A DNA stretch of 64,000 nt, from the NCBI GenBank assembly GCA_015680685.1, contig MNCI01033529.1:1204044-1268043 (forward strand). Reading direction: 5' to 3'. The translations under genes and the position numbers were made by a program. Shown here in pieces: positions 10,997 to 23,149 of this stretch. The notes beneath the pieces were generated by a model that saw nothing but the letters and a program-made list of their open reading frames with translations, searched no databases and had not been told where the DNA came from. The number at the start of each line of letters is the position of its first letter. Positions within the stretch are counted from its first letter, which is position 1. This stretch comes from Gnetum montanum (Eukaryota > Streptophyta > Gnetopsida > Gnetales > Gnetaceae).

Positions 10997-11830
10997 TGTT
11001 ATACCCTACATGTATGTTTTGGAAAGTTTCAGGGTGTTTTGGGCTCATTTTGATGAGTTTATGAGGTTTTAGGATCTATGGAGACTTGTTTGAAGACATC
11101 TGGAGGTTCTAGACATTAAAACAAGCATTGTTGTATTTAGCCCTAGTAGGTGAGACTTCTTATTAGAAACTGAGATGTCTCAACTATGCATGAGACATCT
11201 CAGGTGAGACATCTTACTAGAACCTAAGACATCTTAGGCCCATTAGAGACATCTCAAAAAAATAGTAGATGTCTTAGCTGAGAGTTGGATTTTTGCAAGA
11301 GCCATCTTGGAAAGATTAGAGATGATTCATACAAATGGGAAAACTTATGAAAACAAAACAATGTAAGATGGAAATATCTGAGGAGAAGGTGAGAATACTT
11401 GAAAAACATCTAAGGAATCTCAAGTTAAGTTGAGGAAAGGTTTCTAGGTTTCTTATCTTTCAATTACTTAGAAATATTAATGTAATTCATCATTGTTGGT
11501 GCTAAATCCAAACTAAGAACAAGATAAAGAGCTCTTGAGGGAAGAGAGCTTGTGAAAAAAGAGAGCTTATGCAAGAAATTTAAGAGAGAGACAAGATAGA
11601 GTACTTGAGAGAGGTTAAGGGGATCTCTTATAAGTGTCTTTTCTTGAGCTTGGGCTCAATTGTGAGTAACTTAGGACTGAGAGGGGACAAGTGTGATCTC
11701 CAAGATCCTTGTGAGAGTTGTGTGTTGAGATTGGATCCTCATATTTGATGTATTTTATATGTATTTTCAAAATTTTCTTAATATAAGAAATATTTTCTCT
11801 ATTTTATTATGTTGATTTTAATTTCTAAGC
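10997..11830 (+). mobile_element. LTR-like unit with 20-bp-spaced palindromic 12-mers
   Basis: It starts TGTTATACCC inside the 3' region of another element. At 11171-11276 six copies of a near-palindromic 12-mer (TGAGACATCTCA and variants) lie at starts 11171, 11191, 11205, 11225, 11245 and 11265. The same AGACATCT/AGATGTCT words occur in two copia LTRs in this window (22740-22900, 36190-36450). A purine-rich leader rich in AAGAGAGCTTG follows. The 3' boundary is a guess near 11830 and no primer site was found, so the LTR identity is probable only. Confidence 0.5.
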
Positions 11831-12640
11831 TAGATCTACTTGGAAGTTGTCGATTGGATCCAATTGGAATCTATTAAGATGGGGCCCCTATACTAGTACC
11901 TAGGGGTGGAGGCTCCTATGGCTCCAATGGTCCTTTATCCCATCTCAATGCTACTAGAGGCTAAGGTTGACCTACTACTACCACTATTATTGTTGGAAGC
12001 TTAAAAGAATTCATTAGTGCTTTCATCTTTTCTTCCTTGCTATATGCATAATAAATGGCCCATGTGACTTTGTTGATTTGGTCCTATGCAGGAATATACC
12101 ATAGGCATGATGATCTAGATTATGGGATGAAACCTTGTTTTATGTTTCTAAGAATGTTTACTAAAGAGGAAATCCACAAAAAAAACCTTAACGATGTATG
12201 TAAAAGGCTACCAAATGCAGAAGTATCATATGATAAATCACAAAATCATTGGCAACTTAGACAAATCAACAACCACAACAATAGTAATGACCACAATGGC
12301 AATGGCAAAGGAGAAAGAATGATGTACATGTTAAGTCAATAAAGGAGATACTTTGAGAGGCTAAGCTAGTTGAATTGCACTAGATCTTCCAAGGCCACCA
12401 TTGACAAAAAATGCTACAAAAAATAGGCAAGGATGATGTCGCCATTGATGCCAAGCTATGCACCATCATACAATTCAAAAAGCATAGTCACATTCATCAT
12501 CACTCTCTCAGCCACATTCTTGCATTTTCCTTTAACATTTTTGACACCCCTCATTGACAACACTTCACCTTCTACAACATATTTTCCAATCATCAACAAA
12601 CTCTGTAATGGCTCATGAACATTGCAATTAGTCTGATATC
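11831..12640. other. Unassigned; contains an unrecognised 95-codon frame
   Basis: The plus-strand frame at 12055-12342 has an asparagine/histidine-rich C-terminal part (NNHNNSNDHNGNG), suggestive of low complexity or of a gag linker. I found no known domain. A short proline/leucine-rich frame follows at 12433-12618. A position downstream of an LTR-like unit would fit a gag leader, but nothing proves it. Confidence 0.3.
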
Positions 12641-13734
12641 CCTATGCCTTTAAAACTGGCAACATTCCTTGTAACATGGGCAACCAAGTGGTAATCCTAT
12701 AGCACATGGATGTGACACATATATTGTCAACTATTTTGTCAATAATTCCAATGTTCCTAATGATAAAAAAAATTGTGATTTAAGAAAAATAAGGATTTAT
12801 GGACATTCAGCAAATATAACTTTATTTTTTATAGGAGTTGAAACTTCCCATGGAATTTTTAACTTCCTATGATAGTTATAACTAAATCCCCATGATATTT
12901 ATAACTTACCTTAATTCCTCAAGATGTTTATGACTACTGAGAAGCCAATATAAAAAGAGCTTCAAGAGTAGAAAAAAAAACTAATCAAGAAGAATTATTG
13001 AAGACTAACTATAAGAATGGCTTGCTAATTGCATCATCAATTCAACTACTTTGTTTAAATAAAGTGATTTTTTTCTTCTCATTTTCTCTTAGTTGCTTAC
13101 CTAATGATTTAGATAGTACTATTCTTAGCATTGAATTTTGGGATTTTTTTATTACTCTTATAACTCTATTTTCATGTAATTCTAAACTTTGATTTGGTTG
13201 CCATATAAGGGCTTATGTTGTTTTTTTAAAATCATCTTGAGCAATTTAATAGTAATTTTTTTATTAAATTTCTTATTTGAGTCTATAGGGTCTATAAAAT
13301 ATTTGATATTTTGAGGTAACTTGAAATAGCTTCAATTTTTAAAGACTTTTTCTTGATCTTTCAATCTTGAAATTGTTAAATCTTTTCTGATAGCTCTATT
13401 ATTTGCAATTCTTGATAACTATTTAACTAGCCAAATAATAGCTTTTATTTTGTCATTTACAAATCATTTTGGTAGTTTAATAGGAGTGTCTTTTATGAAA
13501 TTACTTGTTGAGCTTAGAGGGTTTGGACAATTTGTAACACTTTAGATTGCTTTGGAATAGCTTTCTTTCAAAGTTTTTCCTCATGTGCAATTTATCTCAC
13601 TTAAATGCTTGAGATTTCACACAAAATTTCTTTTCTTTCTTCTTATCTTTTAAAATCTATTAAATCTTGCTCTATTTCTATTTTTCTTATCTTTATCTCT
13701 AAGAAAATCTAGAAGTAGATTTTTGCAAAATTAT
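12641..13734. mobile_element. LTR-like fragment related to the start of the window
   Basis: 12801-12882 matches the reverse complement of 1-62. Short imperfect repeats of TTCCYATGATAKTTATAAC type run through 12845-12925. A TATA-like CAATATAAAAAGAGCTTC follows at 12950. From 13000 to 13734 the DNA is T-rich and non-coding. Ends could not be set. Confidence 0.4.
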
Positions 13735-14130
13735 GCTTAAGCATTTTGGTGAAATTTTATTTATTTTACACAACATACTATAGGGACTATATAGACTAAG
13801 TGACTTGACAAAATAGAAATCTTTAATAACTCATGGTATTCAATAAGGTTAGTTGAATTTCTATTATAATAGCCAATTATAGTTTCATACACAAACCCAA
13901 GAATTTCAACATTCATAATAGCAAACACACATTTACGCTTAGTTCACTCTATTACCACTGAGTTTCTTTGAAGGTATCTGGGCCTTGGTGTTTCCATAGA
14001 CTAGCAAACATCTAAACTCAAGTGTGAAGGAATACCTTTATTTCTCATGATCCCAGTCATGAGACCAAAGGAAAATGTTGGTAGTTCCAAACAATCGCTA
14101 ACACATGGATACCCAGAAAAATGGATTTCA
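13735..14130 (+). mobile_element. Type-2 LTR copy
   Basis: It aligns over about 390 bp with 2935-3335 and with the reverse complement of 63545-63935, sharing CATACTATAGGGACTATATAG, AATAGCCAATTATAG and CATGATCCCAGTCATGAGAC. It is truncated at both ends, and no gag follows. Confidence 0.75.
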
Positions 14131-17100
14131 TGGCATCCAGAGGAATGATATTGGGGTTCTATGGTCTTACCAAGGTAGCACATGGACATAACAGTCAAGA
14201 CTGGTCATTTTGATGTTCAAAATTGGCAAAAAAAGTAGGTTTCATGATTATGCCTATAACACCCCACCCTAGCAAGGGTAGGGTAATGCCTAGGATCACT
14301 AATAATCTTATAGCAGAAGCATGATAACTAAAAGCTAATGATGTGTAGAAATACATTATATTAAGGAAGGTCAAACTACATAGAAATCCATGTCAAACCA
14401 AACTAAAACATATACTTCAATTTCTAAAATTGCATGTCTCTACAAAAATAAAAAATGTGCACTACTATGATAAGATACAAAAATACATAAACATCATTAT
14501 CATATATATAGGAGTACAAAGAGTTTCATATAATTATAAATAGTCCATACTACTATACATGGAAATATACATTAATGAAGAACTAAAGATTTTTCCCTTC
14601 TCTATTGTCCCTCTCCATGCTCATCTAGGCTCTTATGCCTTCCACTTATAATTAAATAAAGTTAGTACACAACTAAGTGGGAAGCCTTTACACTTCCCTT
14701 GCTAGATGGTTGACAAGTGCTACACTAGAGGAGACGAGTGGGGTACTATGCAACCTATAATAATTGTTAGTCTCATGCATGCTCTGCTAAGATACAAAAA
14801 CACATAAATATCATCATCACATATATAGGAGTACAAAGAGTTTCATACAATTATACATAGTCCATACTACTATACATGAAAATATACATTAACCAAGCGC
14901 TGAAGATTTTTCCCTCCTCTACTCTCCCTATCCATGCTTGTTTAGGCTCCTACACCTTCCACCTATAATTAAATAAATTTAGTACATAACTAAGTGGAAA
15001 GCCTTTACACTTCCCCTACTAGATGGTTGACAACTGCTGCACTAGAGGAGAGGAGTGGGATACCAGGAAACCTACAATAACTGTTAGTCTTGTGCATGCT
15101 AAGAACAACACATATAAACATCATATCGTACATCAAATCACATCATTTCCACTATCATGTCCATGTCATCATACCTACAACCCACATAATCATAATATAT
15201 ATTATTAATGCTATGACACACAAACTGATACTATTATAAGCCCATATGGTCGCTAGCATATCCACACTTAGTGTAGCATGTGAAATGTTGCCATGAGTAC
15301 TCATAATAGCCATTGCCTATAGGTATTTTATTTATCCAAGTAGTGATAGGGTCCATCAACTTATGACCTACAATCATTAGCCTTCTGGAGGACTAGTGAT
15401 AGGGACAAACACATCTACTCTCTTCCACTTTTAGGATGAGGCCTAGGATAGGAGCCTCATCAATGCATCACAATGGGGGTCAATCCATATTACCTCCAAG
15501 GTGTCTTATCACCAACTAGTCCACATGCTCATGCTAGCACCACCTACCAACAACTATCATGAGCATCGTCATGAAGACATGTACACATTTTGGCTAGCTT
15601 AAGCCAACACATCCAAACAAACATAACAGAACCACATATATCCACATCTAAAAGTCATAGTCATTCCATGAAAATAATATCATGATTCAACAAAATAACA
15701 TTAATACCACGATAAGACAAAACAATACCATATTTCTCAAACTGCATGTAATTCTACACAAATGACTACTATAATAACCTTTAAAAATGATATATGCCCA
15801 AATAGAAAACCAATTCCATGATTAGAAACTACTTGCCAAAAGGATTCCAATGATACTAATTTCACCTAAATTGGACTCCTAGAAGCAAAGTTATGTGAGT
15901 TCAAAGTTTGATTAATAAAATAATAATTAATAATCTTTAATTACCGCCAAGAAGGATTGAAACTCCCAAAAACATTCATGCTAAAATAGACCCAAAAAAA
16001 TATTTCATCATACTAGTCTCATCAACATCACATATCATATACCACAAGTCCATATCATACCATACATTGCATATATATTAATAAACAATTCGTAACCAAA
16101 ACCATACAATTTCAGGAAATATGCGAAATAACATGACTAAGCTTAATCTTTGAGCTATCTACCCCACATGCCCACATCACATAATCATACACACTAATTC
16201 AGCACAAAAATACAAGGAAAAGCTAAAAACAACACACCAATTATAATTTTTGGGGTAGAAAGTTTGAAATAAGTAGAAAAACCTCAAAAATCTAGTAGGA
16301 CTCTATTTTTCTCTGAACAAATTTTACACCCACATAGATACAATTGCAACAATCCCAAATCCAAATTTAGAGAAAGCAAAAATCATCCACAAAGCTTAAA
16401 ATTCTAAAAAAGGGAGGAAAATAGAAGAAAACTAAGAAAAAGAGAAGAGAATAAATGTAACCCTTGTTTCTATTTTTGAATAGAAAAAAAATGGAACCAA
16501 TCTAATTTCTATGCATATGCAATGGTAAAGGTAGTAGGTCCCTTTTTGTTTAAAACAAAAAATAAAGGTCATAAACGTTACTTTTATTCAAAAGATAATG
16601 TAAGTTCTTTTTTTGTATTTTTTTATTTTTATTTCTGCCCACGTGTTTCACCTTATGTGTATAAACAAATACTACCTTTTTTAGTTTATATTTGTTTTTA
16701 AACTAAATTTTTTTTATATAAGTTTAGTTCTTTTATCCCTTCCCCAACTAATACCCTATATTTCAAACATGCATAATAATCACACTAGGACTCCAAATGA
16801 AAATTTGTTTGAACCTACGAGATTCTTATGAAAAGCTCTACACATTCACATGTCAAAATTGCATCCAAACATCACACAACATAACACTATCATTCAAATG
16901 CATAAATACTAAAATTTCATATCAAGCTTAAATGCATACCAAATATGTGCTCTTATACCCCAATCCAACACCCCTACTAGCAACCTCACTTGTCTAACAC
17001 ATCACATAGGGCTAGTGTACATAATCACATTAGTTAAGCATGCTAAGACATCATAATCATAACATAAAGATGAAGCCTCATAACATATAAAATAAATTTA

Positions 17101-17194
17101 TAGTAAATTAACTTACTCCTTATGACCAACTGGGACTCCACACATAATGGATAAATCGTAAGCTTATGGCCATACCTAATGTATCTAGATGGGA
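14131..17194. other. Non-coding repeat-derived stretch with no gene
   Basis: No frame of interest occurs on either strand apart from a short one at 15023-15208. The stretch contains a 317-bp tandem duplication (listed separately). Near 16440-16700 the minus strand has promoter-like features: a TTTATACACATAAGG box, then a leader with many T and A tracts. The phrase TATAACACCCCACCC at 14255 resembles LTR termini of some plant gypsy elements, but no matching partner end was found. Confidence 0.4.
14471..15103 (+). repeat. Two-unit tandem duplication, about 317 bp per unit
   Basis: Unit 1 (14471-14787) and unit 2 (14788-15103) both start TAAGATACAAAAA. They share ATATATAGGAGTACAAAGAG, the AATTAAATAAA block, CCTTTACACTTCCC and the TAGATGGTTGACAA block in order. 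The units differ by scattered substitutions, mostly transitions, so the duplication is not recent. Confidence 0.85.
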
Positions 17195-18379
17195 TATAAC
17201 ATTACCCTCAAAGCCACATTGGTCAGCATTGATGGGAGAGGTCTCAACATGGATGGTCTAGATTTGGGTTACTAAAGGGTTAAAATATGATTAATATATA
17301 GGTGAAGAAATGGTTTTGCAATTGTATGCCTCTATAGTCAACTTCTATTTGAAGGGTGTTTTGCTAGTAGATTGACGCTGGAAACTTCACCCATGTTGGG
17401 GCCACACTAGTCAACATGGCTCTAGTACCCCTCAAAATGGACATAGCTAATTTTTGATCTTGGGGTTGTTTCAAAGGCAAAATAACCAATTTTTTAGGTT
17501 TCTGGGGTTACTAATAGTGATATAAATTTTTTTCTTAAAATGACTATGTTTGATAGTTTTTTGAGGTGTGGTATGGTTATACCCCCCTAAGCCATGCTAA
17601 GTAGCATTTCTCTAATGTGTATGAGGGGGTATGGTGGGTTTTTATGGTTCATATGAGGTTGAATAGCTGTTGGTTGGAGGCATTCAAGTCCTAGGCTCTA
17701 ACAGGGTATATTTTTGGCTTTTAGGGGTGTCAAAGTACTATCAAAATTGGTAAGGCAACTTGCCCATGCTAGAGCCATGCTACCCAGCATGGCTGAGGCC
17801 TTCCCTAGTGTGGATACCTTAAGATATCAAATTTTGGTAGGTTTTGACAAAAAATCGATCATGCATGTGAGCTCCTAGGGTTGCCAATATCGATAGCTAG
17901 GGTTTAGGGTTAGAATTGGTAATTTTGAAAGCCTTTTGATGGTTCTTGAAGTTACCCCCCTATGGAACAATGCTGGGCCATGTTGGCCAGCATAACCCTA
18001 ATGTAGGTGAAAAGGGGTAGAATTATTTTATGATTTTCAACTAGTTTTCTTGAGTCTTATGGCCACTAGAGGTGCTAACAGGGTCCTAGGGTTATTGTGG
18101 TGCAACTTGAAGTCATTGTGATGCATCCATGAGCTTTCCATTGGTTTCCCTTGAGGTATCCATGCTAGACCCACACTGACTAGCATGGGTGAGGGGGTTT
18201 TCAAAGTGGGAATGGGAGTGATCATGGAATTTTTGGAAATTTTTTAATTCTTAGAAACTCCAGGAAGGTTGGGAGGTTAAAACATGTCAATTTTGAGGTT
18301 AGTTTTGATAATTTATAATCATAGTCCACTTATCCACACTGGGGCAATGCTACTTAGTGTGGATGGGATGCTTGCCGCG

Positions 18380-18419
<40 letters not shown>

Positions 18420-19530
18420 NGTGGCTCCACTATAATTCATAGTTCTCACCATTTTGGCTATCTTCAATAATGTTTCAAAGCTACTAAGGTTTTAAGTGTC
18501 AATGGATAAGATTTCACATCAAAATCGACTGATTTAAAGGTTCCTTACCATATTTTGTAGTCATCCCCCCTAAGCCATGCTAGCCAACATGAATTTAGCA
18601 TGGATGGAAGGGGATGATGGATTTTTGCTATTTCTAGTCTTATTGCATGGCATCTAATGGCTCTAGGAGGCTCTAGTAGGATTTTGAGGTTATTAGGATG
18701 GGTTCTAGGGTTATTTCTGGCTACAGATGAGGTTTTATGGCTTACCCCCAAAGTACCCACACTGGCTAGCATGGGTGGGGGGTTCCTTAGCATGGTTAGG
18801 ATTTTAGGTATGGATTTTGACTCAAATTTTGATGATTTTTAACTACTAGAGACCAAGGAGAGATGTTAAGGCTATTGGTGTAGGTTTTAAGATCACTTTG
18901 GGCTATGGGAAGGTTTTTATGGATCACTGCCAAGGCACCCATGCTAGGCCCATGCTAGCTAGCATGGGTGGGGGGTTCCTTAGAATGGGGAAGGTATATT
19001 GTATAAAATTTAACCCTTTTTATCATATGTTGGCTATTAGAGGCTAGAAAGTGGTCTCAAAGGTTAAAATATGGTAATTAGATGGTAAATTTTAGCATTT
19101 TAAGGTTCTACCCCACTCATCCATGCTAAGGCCACACTAACTAGCAAGCATGGAGCATCCCTTAGCATTGCTTCACCAAATATTCAAATTTTGAGCACTC
19201 TCAACTAGGTTTGGCAAGGTTTTGGAGCTATCATGGATGACTGGTGGGGTTTCAAACTATGTGGAACCACCTTGGAGTAATATTAAGGCTTGGTGGATAC
19301 TGGCAAATGGTATAGCCCCTTAGGTAATGCTAGCCAACATGGAGGAGGCCTTGCCTAGCATGGTTGCCCAAAGTGATAAGTTGTATAGATGGGTCTACCC
19401 CTACTAGGGTTTGGGGTCTAATCATGTCAACTACAACTAGCAGAAAAATGGTAAGGGAGGTATGGTTTTCAAGGTTATGGGGCATACAAGTCCAGTGCCC
19501 ATGTTGCCCAATGTGTGTAAGGGTGGATAA
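17195..19530 (+). repeat. Satellite-like tandem array, about 188-bp monomers, about 13 copies
   Basis: A conserved core of the form CCATGCTAG...CTAGCATGG, often followed by GGGGG, recurs near 17210, 17400, 17590, 17775, 17965, 18170, 18345, 18570, 18755, 18950, 19130, 19325 and 19500. Spacings are about 175-205 bp (225 across the poly-C run). The clearest copy at 18949-18968 is a perfect 20-bp palindrome. Between cores the monomers share weaker blocks such as TTTTGGTAGG and CTAGGGTT. Open frames on the minus strand are by-products of the repeat. The array ends just before the LTR at 19575, so it may be the tandem-repeat region next to the LTR of a retrotransposon; that is inference. Confidence 0.8.
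18380..18420. other. Poly-C run ending in N: probable assembly artefact
   Basis: Forty consecutive C residues end in the only N of the window, inside a satellite monomer. On the other strand this is poly-G, the usual dark-cycle product of two-colour short-read sequencing. The neighbouring monomer spacing is enlarged here, which fits a mis-filled gap. Confidence 0.85.
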
Positions 19531-19574
19531 TTTTAGAATAATCTTGTATGGGTTTCAAGGGGTTCAAACCCCAA

Positions 19575-20215
19575 TGATGAGTCATGAATTTGTTGGCTAT
19601 GATATTTCACCCGTGATATCGCGTACACGATATTGCAGATGCGATATCATAGCCTAGATGCAATATCGCATACACAATATCACAACCTGCTTCCCCATCT
19701 ATAAATAAGAAGTAGGTAGATTTATTAGGGGCCTTTTTGAGTCTTTAGATTTTATTGTAATTTTTTAAGTTTATATTCCTCTCAACCCTTTCCTCCTAGT
19801 GCATGCCCGCAGTGTGGTGATTGTAATTGTACGGTGTCCTTATTTGAGTGTAACATACTTGGACATGCACATGACCAGCAATAAAGATCAAGATTACCTC
19901 ATCATTGCAGCATCCACTTAGCTTAATTTTTTATTTAATTGTTATTTACTACTTTCCTAGTTAATATCTCTTCACCCTTATCTCCTAGTAATGCTAAATG
20001 AGTATGACTTAATCACAAGCATTCAAGTGTGATTACTTGGTAACCCAGTAGTGTACTTAGGCCATGCGCTTGGTAATCCTAGTGGTAGTCATGCATGAGG
20101 TTCAAGAAGACGTATTATCAAGGCTGAGATTTACTCTTCATCAAGAAAAGGATTACGAATAGCTATCATGAATTATAATCTTAAGAGCTATACTAAAATT
20201 TAAAAATTACCTCTA
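19575..20215 (+). mobile_element. Ty3/gypsy LTR (LTR-H), GATATC-type U3, 3'-truncated
   Basis: It begins TGATGAGTCATG after CAAGGGGTTCAAACCCCAA, a possible polypurine tract remnant. U3 (19605-19685) holds at least five ATATCG/GATATC words around GCGATATC, followed by CTATAAATAAG (TATA). R-U5 shows GCCCGCAGTGTGG, AATAAAGATCAAGATTACC and GCAGCATCCACTTAG, matching both LTRs of element C, then the CTTGGTAACCCAGTAG motifs (20035-20090). It fades near 20215, where a copia fragment begins. CpGs are better preserved than in the C LTRs, so it may be younger. Confidence 0.75.
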
Positions 20216-20249
20216 CTTACCTTTCTTGCTGAAGAATATGAAGGTGCCT

Positions 20250-22050
20250 AAGGATCTTGAGAGTGGGATCCACCTTTTGAGGTATCTCCTATTATGCACA
20301 CTTCTATTTCCAATGAATAGCTTCCCTTCACAAATTGGTTGAAGAGGTTATTCTTGCAATCTTCTTCTTTCCTTTTGACCCTCCAAATCTTTCTAACACT
20401 TTTGTCCTTTTAAGTTGTCCCCATTCTCTTGTTGCCCTACATAAATACCTTTCTATACACATTTGGGTAGGACCAATGAGTTTTGTGATATGTCCAGGTG
20501 TTTATATGATAATGCTTCAAATCACAAGCCCATTATTTATGTTCAAATTCATTAGGATAATAACATCTACTCTTTTAAAAGTTATTAAACCTTGAAGTTA
20601 TTCTTTGGCTAAATGTAGCATTAGCTATTACCTCAATCTTTGAAGAAAATTTTTATTTGGATACATTTTGTGGAGATACTTGTTCTTGGTAATTGCAACC
20701 TAGTCCACTTTTATCATTTGGACTTCTTTCTTTCCCAAGAATTATTCAAAGTGATTCTTTTCCTTTGACAAGCATTTCATTCACATGTTTAGCATCACAA
20801 GTTCTTTCTTTATTTGCTCATAGGACATGGTTAGGTCTTTGCTCTCAACCCTTAGGTCTAAGGTTTCTCTTGTGTATCTAGAACTTTCATATCCAATAAA
20901 GAGATATCATGATCTTTCTTCTTTAATTCTTTCTTTAATTGTATACAAAGATTTTGAAGAGGTAAAAGATCATTGCACAAAAGGTCATACCTTTCTTCTT
21001 CTATTTCTATGTGATCATCATGATCCAAAAAGTTGGTATTGTCATCTATGAGAGCTATACAAATGAGATGTGAATCTTTTGAAGTATCCTCTACCTCTTC
21101 TTCACTTTGCTCTCCATCATCCCAACTTGTGTAGAATTTAGTCTTCTTCATGTCCATGTCAACCTTATTCTTTTATTATAGCTTACTATTGCTAGGATCA
21201 CATACCCAAAATTTTATTGAAAAATTATTAAAATTAGAATTTGATAAATTTTTTCCTATATCCATTTGATTAAGGCTTCATCCATTTCTTGCTAGAACCC
21301 TTTTAACTCTTCTTGATATAAGAGCTATTTCCTCCTCACTATTTATATCTTGTTCACATGGTTCCTTTTCTTTCAATGCTAATTTTGAGGTAATTGGCTT
21401 TTCCTTAATAGCCCCTTTTACTTATGAGATTCATTTCATAAGCAATGAGAGCACTTTGGAGTTCAAATTTCAAGACCAAAAAATCTTTGATTTCTTCCAT
21501 AGCTGTAACCTTGGGTATAAACTTAGGTTGTAGTGGTCTAATCATTTTAATGATTACATCACTTTCAAGAAATTTCTTTCTTATACCTCTACTTTCTACA
21601 ACTAGCTCATTTTCTTTAGAAAAATAATATTTTATCTTTTATTATTTCCTCATTTTAGGTTTTTCATACTTTGCAAAACCAAGAGTTTTGATTGTTTAAG
21701 TATACACATGCCCTTATAGGTAGCTTCTAAGGTTTCCCAAATTTCTTTAACTATTCTACATCTAAATACTATATTAAATTTAGACTTATCTAATGCACAA
21801 TGTAAATAATTTTTTGGATTAGAATTGTACATGAACTTATCTCTCTGTTCTGATGTCTACATCTTTGTGACTTAATGGCCTTTGTTGTGCTATCTATAGG
21901 TAATGTATATCCTTGAAGAATGGACTCCCATACCTCAAACTCCATTGACTCAAAGAAGCCTTGCACCCTTGCCTTCTAGTAAGAAAAATCAAACTCATTA
22001 AACATTGGTGGCTTTTTATAGAATGTCCTCTCCATAGTTCACTCTTGAAA
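20250..22050 (-). pseudogene. Ty1/copia gag remnant (element F)
   Basis: Minus strand, from 22050 down. The N-terminal part fits copia gag (KKPPMFNEFDFSYQKARVQG near 22010). A block reading ALDKSKFNIVFRCRIVKEIW at 21790-21720 matches the UBN2-type gag core (CALS..EF.RV..C.SAKEIWDTLE). An acidic region DDGEQSEEEVEDTSKD follows (21110), then lysine-rich coiled coil. A degenerate zinc knuckle CYYPNEFEHK (20540-20510) has its second cysteine replaced by proline. There is no protease or pol: the element is truncated at about 20250. Neighbours are its own primer site and 5' LTR to the right and LTR-H to the left. Confidence 0.8.
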
Positions 22051-22076
22051 TTTGAAGACTAATGTAAGAGTATCAT

Positions 22077-22088
22077 GTTCTGATACCA
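22077..22088 (-). other. Primer-binding site of copia element F
   Basis: The minus strand reads TGGTATCAGAAC, 11 of 12 bases identical to the initiator-methionine tRNA primer site TGGTATCAGAGC of plant copia elements. It lies between the LTR and gag as expected. Confidence 0.85.
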
Positions 22089-23145
22089 CTCAAGGATCAA
22101 GAACTTAGAAGAGGTCATGAATAATTTCTTACTTGAAATTGTACTTGCCACATAAAAAACTCAAAATTCTACATGGTTTCCTAACTTAGGTACTCCACAC
22201 TCAAAGGGTAGAATCTATGCACATCCCCAAACTTTGTTTCTCAATTAAATGTGCTTTGAAGGGCACCACACCTTGTATAAGATCTAAACTCCACACCAAA
22301 GTGTTTCATTACTATGAAACCACTCAACCCTACAAGGTTCCAAAAATTTCACAATGTGGTTTCAAGGATCCCACAACCTTTACAAAATTGAGCTCCACTC
22401 TAGAGCGTTTTAACACTTATAAACCACTCAACCTTGCAAGGTCCTAATAAGCTCAATGTGGATGCCTTCTCACAAGAAGCACATCAACCTTGCAAGGCAA
22501 TCAAGAAAAAGAGAAAGCTGTAATAAAAGAATGTAATTGCAATTACAAGTCCTTTTCATTGAAGCTCAAATCAACATATAACCAAACAAATGATGTTATA
22601 GTGAAGAACAAGAATACAAACACATAGATATGACAATGATTGCTTTAATGTGAACATTGCTTTTTCAATTTCCAAGAATTTGACATCTTCTTATATACTT
22701 AGAGTTTCTAAAAACTCCTTGCAATTTGTGCAATAGTTACCCAACAAATAATGTGGACATCTCCTTTGAAGTTGGGATGTTTATATGAGATTGGCCTCTA
22801 TTAGAGAGATATGTCATGCTAGATAATGGAATGTCTTCTATGGAACATCTTTGGGGGACATCTTCTTTGGAATAGAGACATATACTATTTCTAAGAGATG
22901 TTTTCTCAATTCTAGGGCTCTACTTTCTAAGGCTTTCTCTCATTAATTTATCTTCTTCTTAGTCCTTGGGGCATCTTCATTTGATTTGTAGTATTCAATT
23001 TCAGACCATTCTTACTCATGCTTTCATCTTGGCTCATAAAGTCTTTACTTTTTCATTTTGTTGAAGATCTTATTTCCCTTGAGTCCTTAATTCTTTTTTA
23101 GAGTTCTTATTTATGTTTTATAAACACATCATTTACAACAAACAC
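22089..23145 (-). mobile_element. Copia element F 5' LTR
   Basis: On the minus strand it runs from about 23145 (TGTTTGTTGTAAATG) to the primer site. U3 contains AGACAT/GATGTC words (22740-22900) and a likely TATA at AAGTATATAAGAAG (22690). The leader repeats a GGACCTTGCAAGGTTGAGTGG / GGAACCTTGTAGGGTTGAG unit. It aligns in order with 35929-37110. The right-hand boundary is approximate. Confidence 0.65.
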
Positions 23146-23149
23146 TCTA

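Noticed and set aside
14255-17190. A 2.9-kb LTR beginning TATAACACCCC.
   Set aside because: No matching inverted terminus, target duplication or partner LTR was found.
18037-18842. Open frames of 60-80 codons on both strands of the satellite array.
   Set aside because: The peptides repeat with the monomer and simply reflect its period; no start, splice or domain evidence.
19557-19574. GGGGTTCAAACCCC, resembling a tRNA T-arm.
   Set aside because: No acceptor, D or anticodon arms can be folded around it. It sits where a polypurine tract would be, next to an LTR start.
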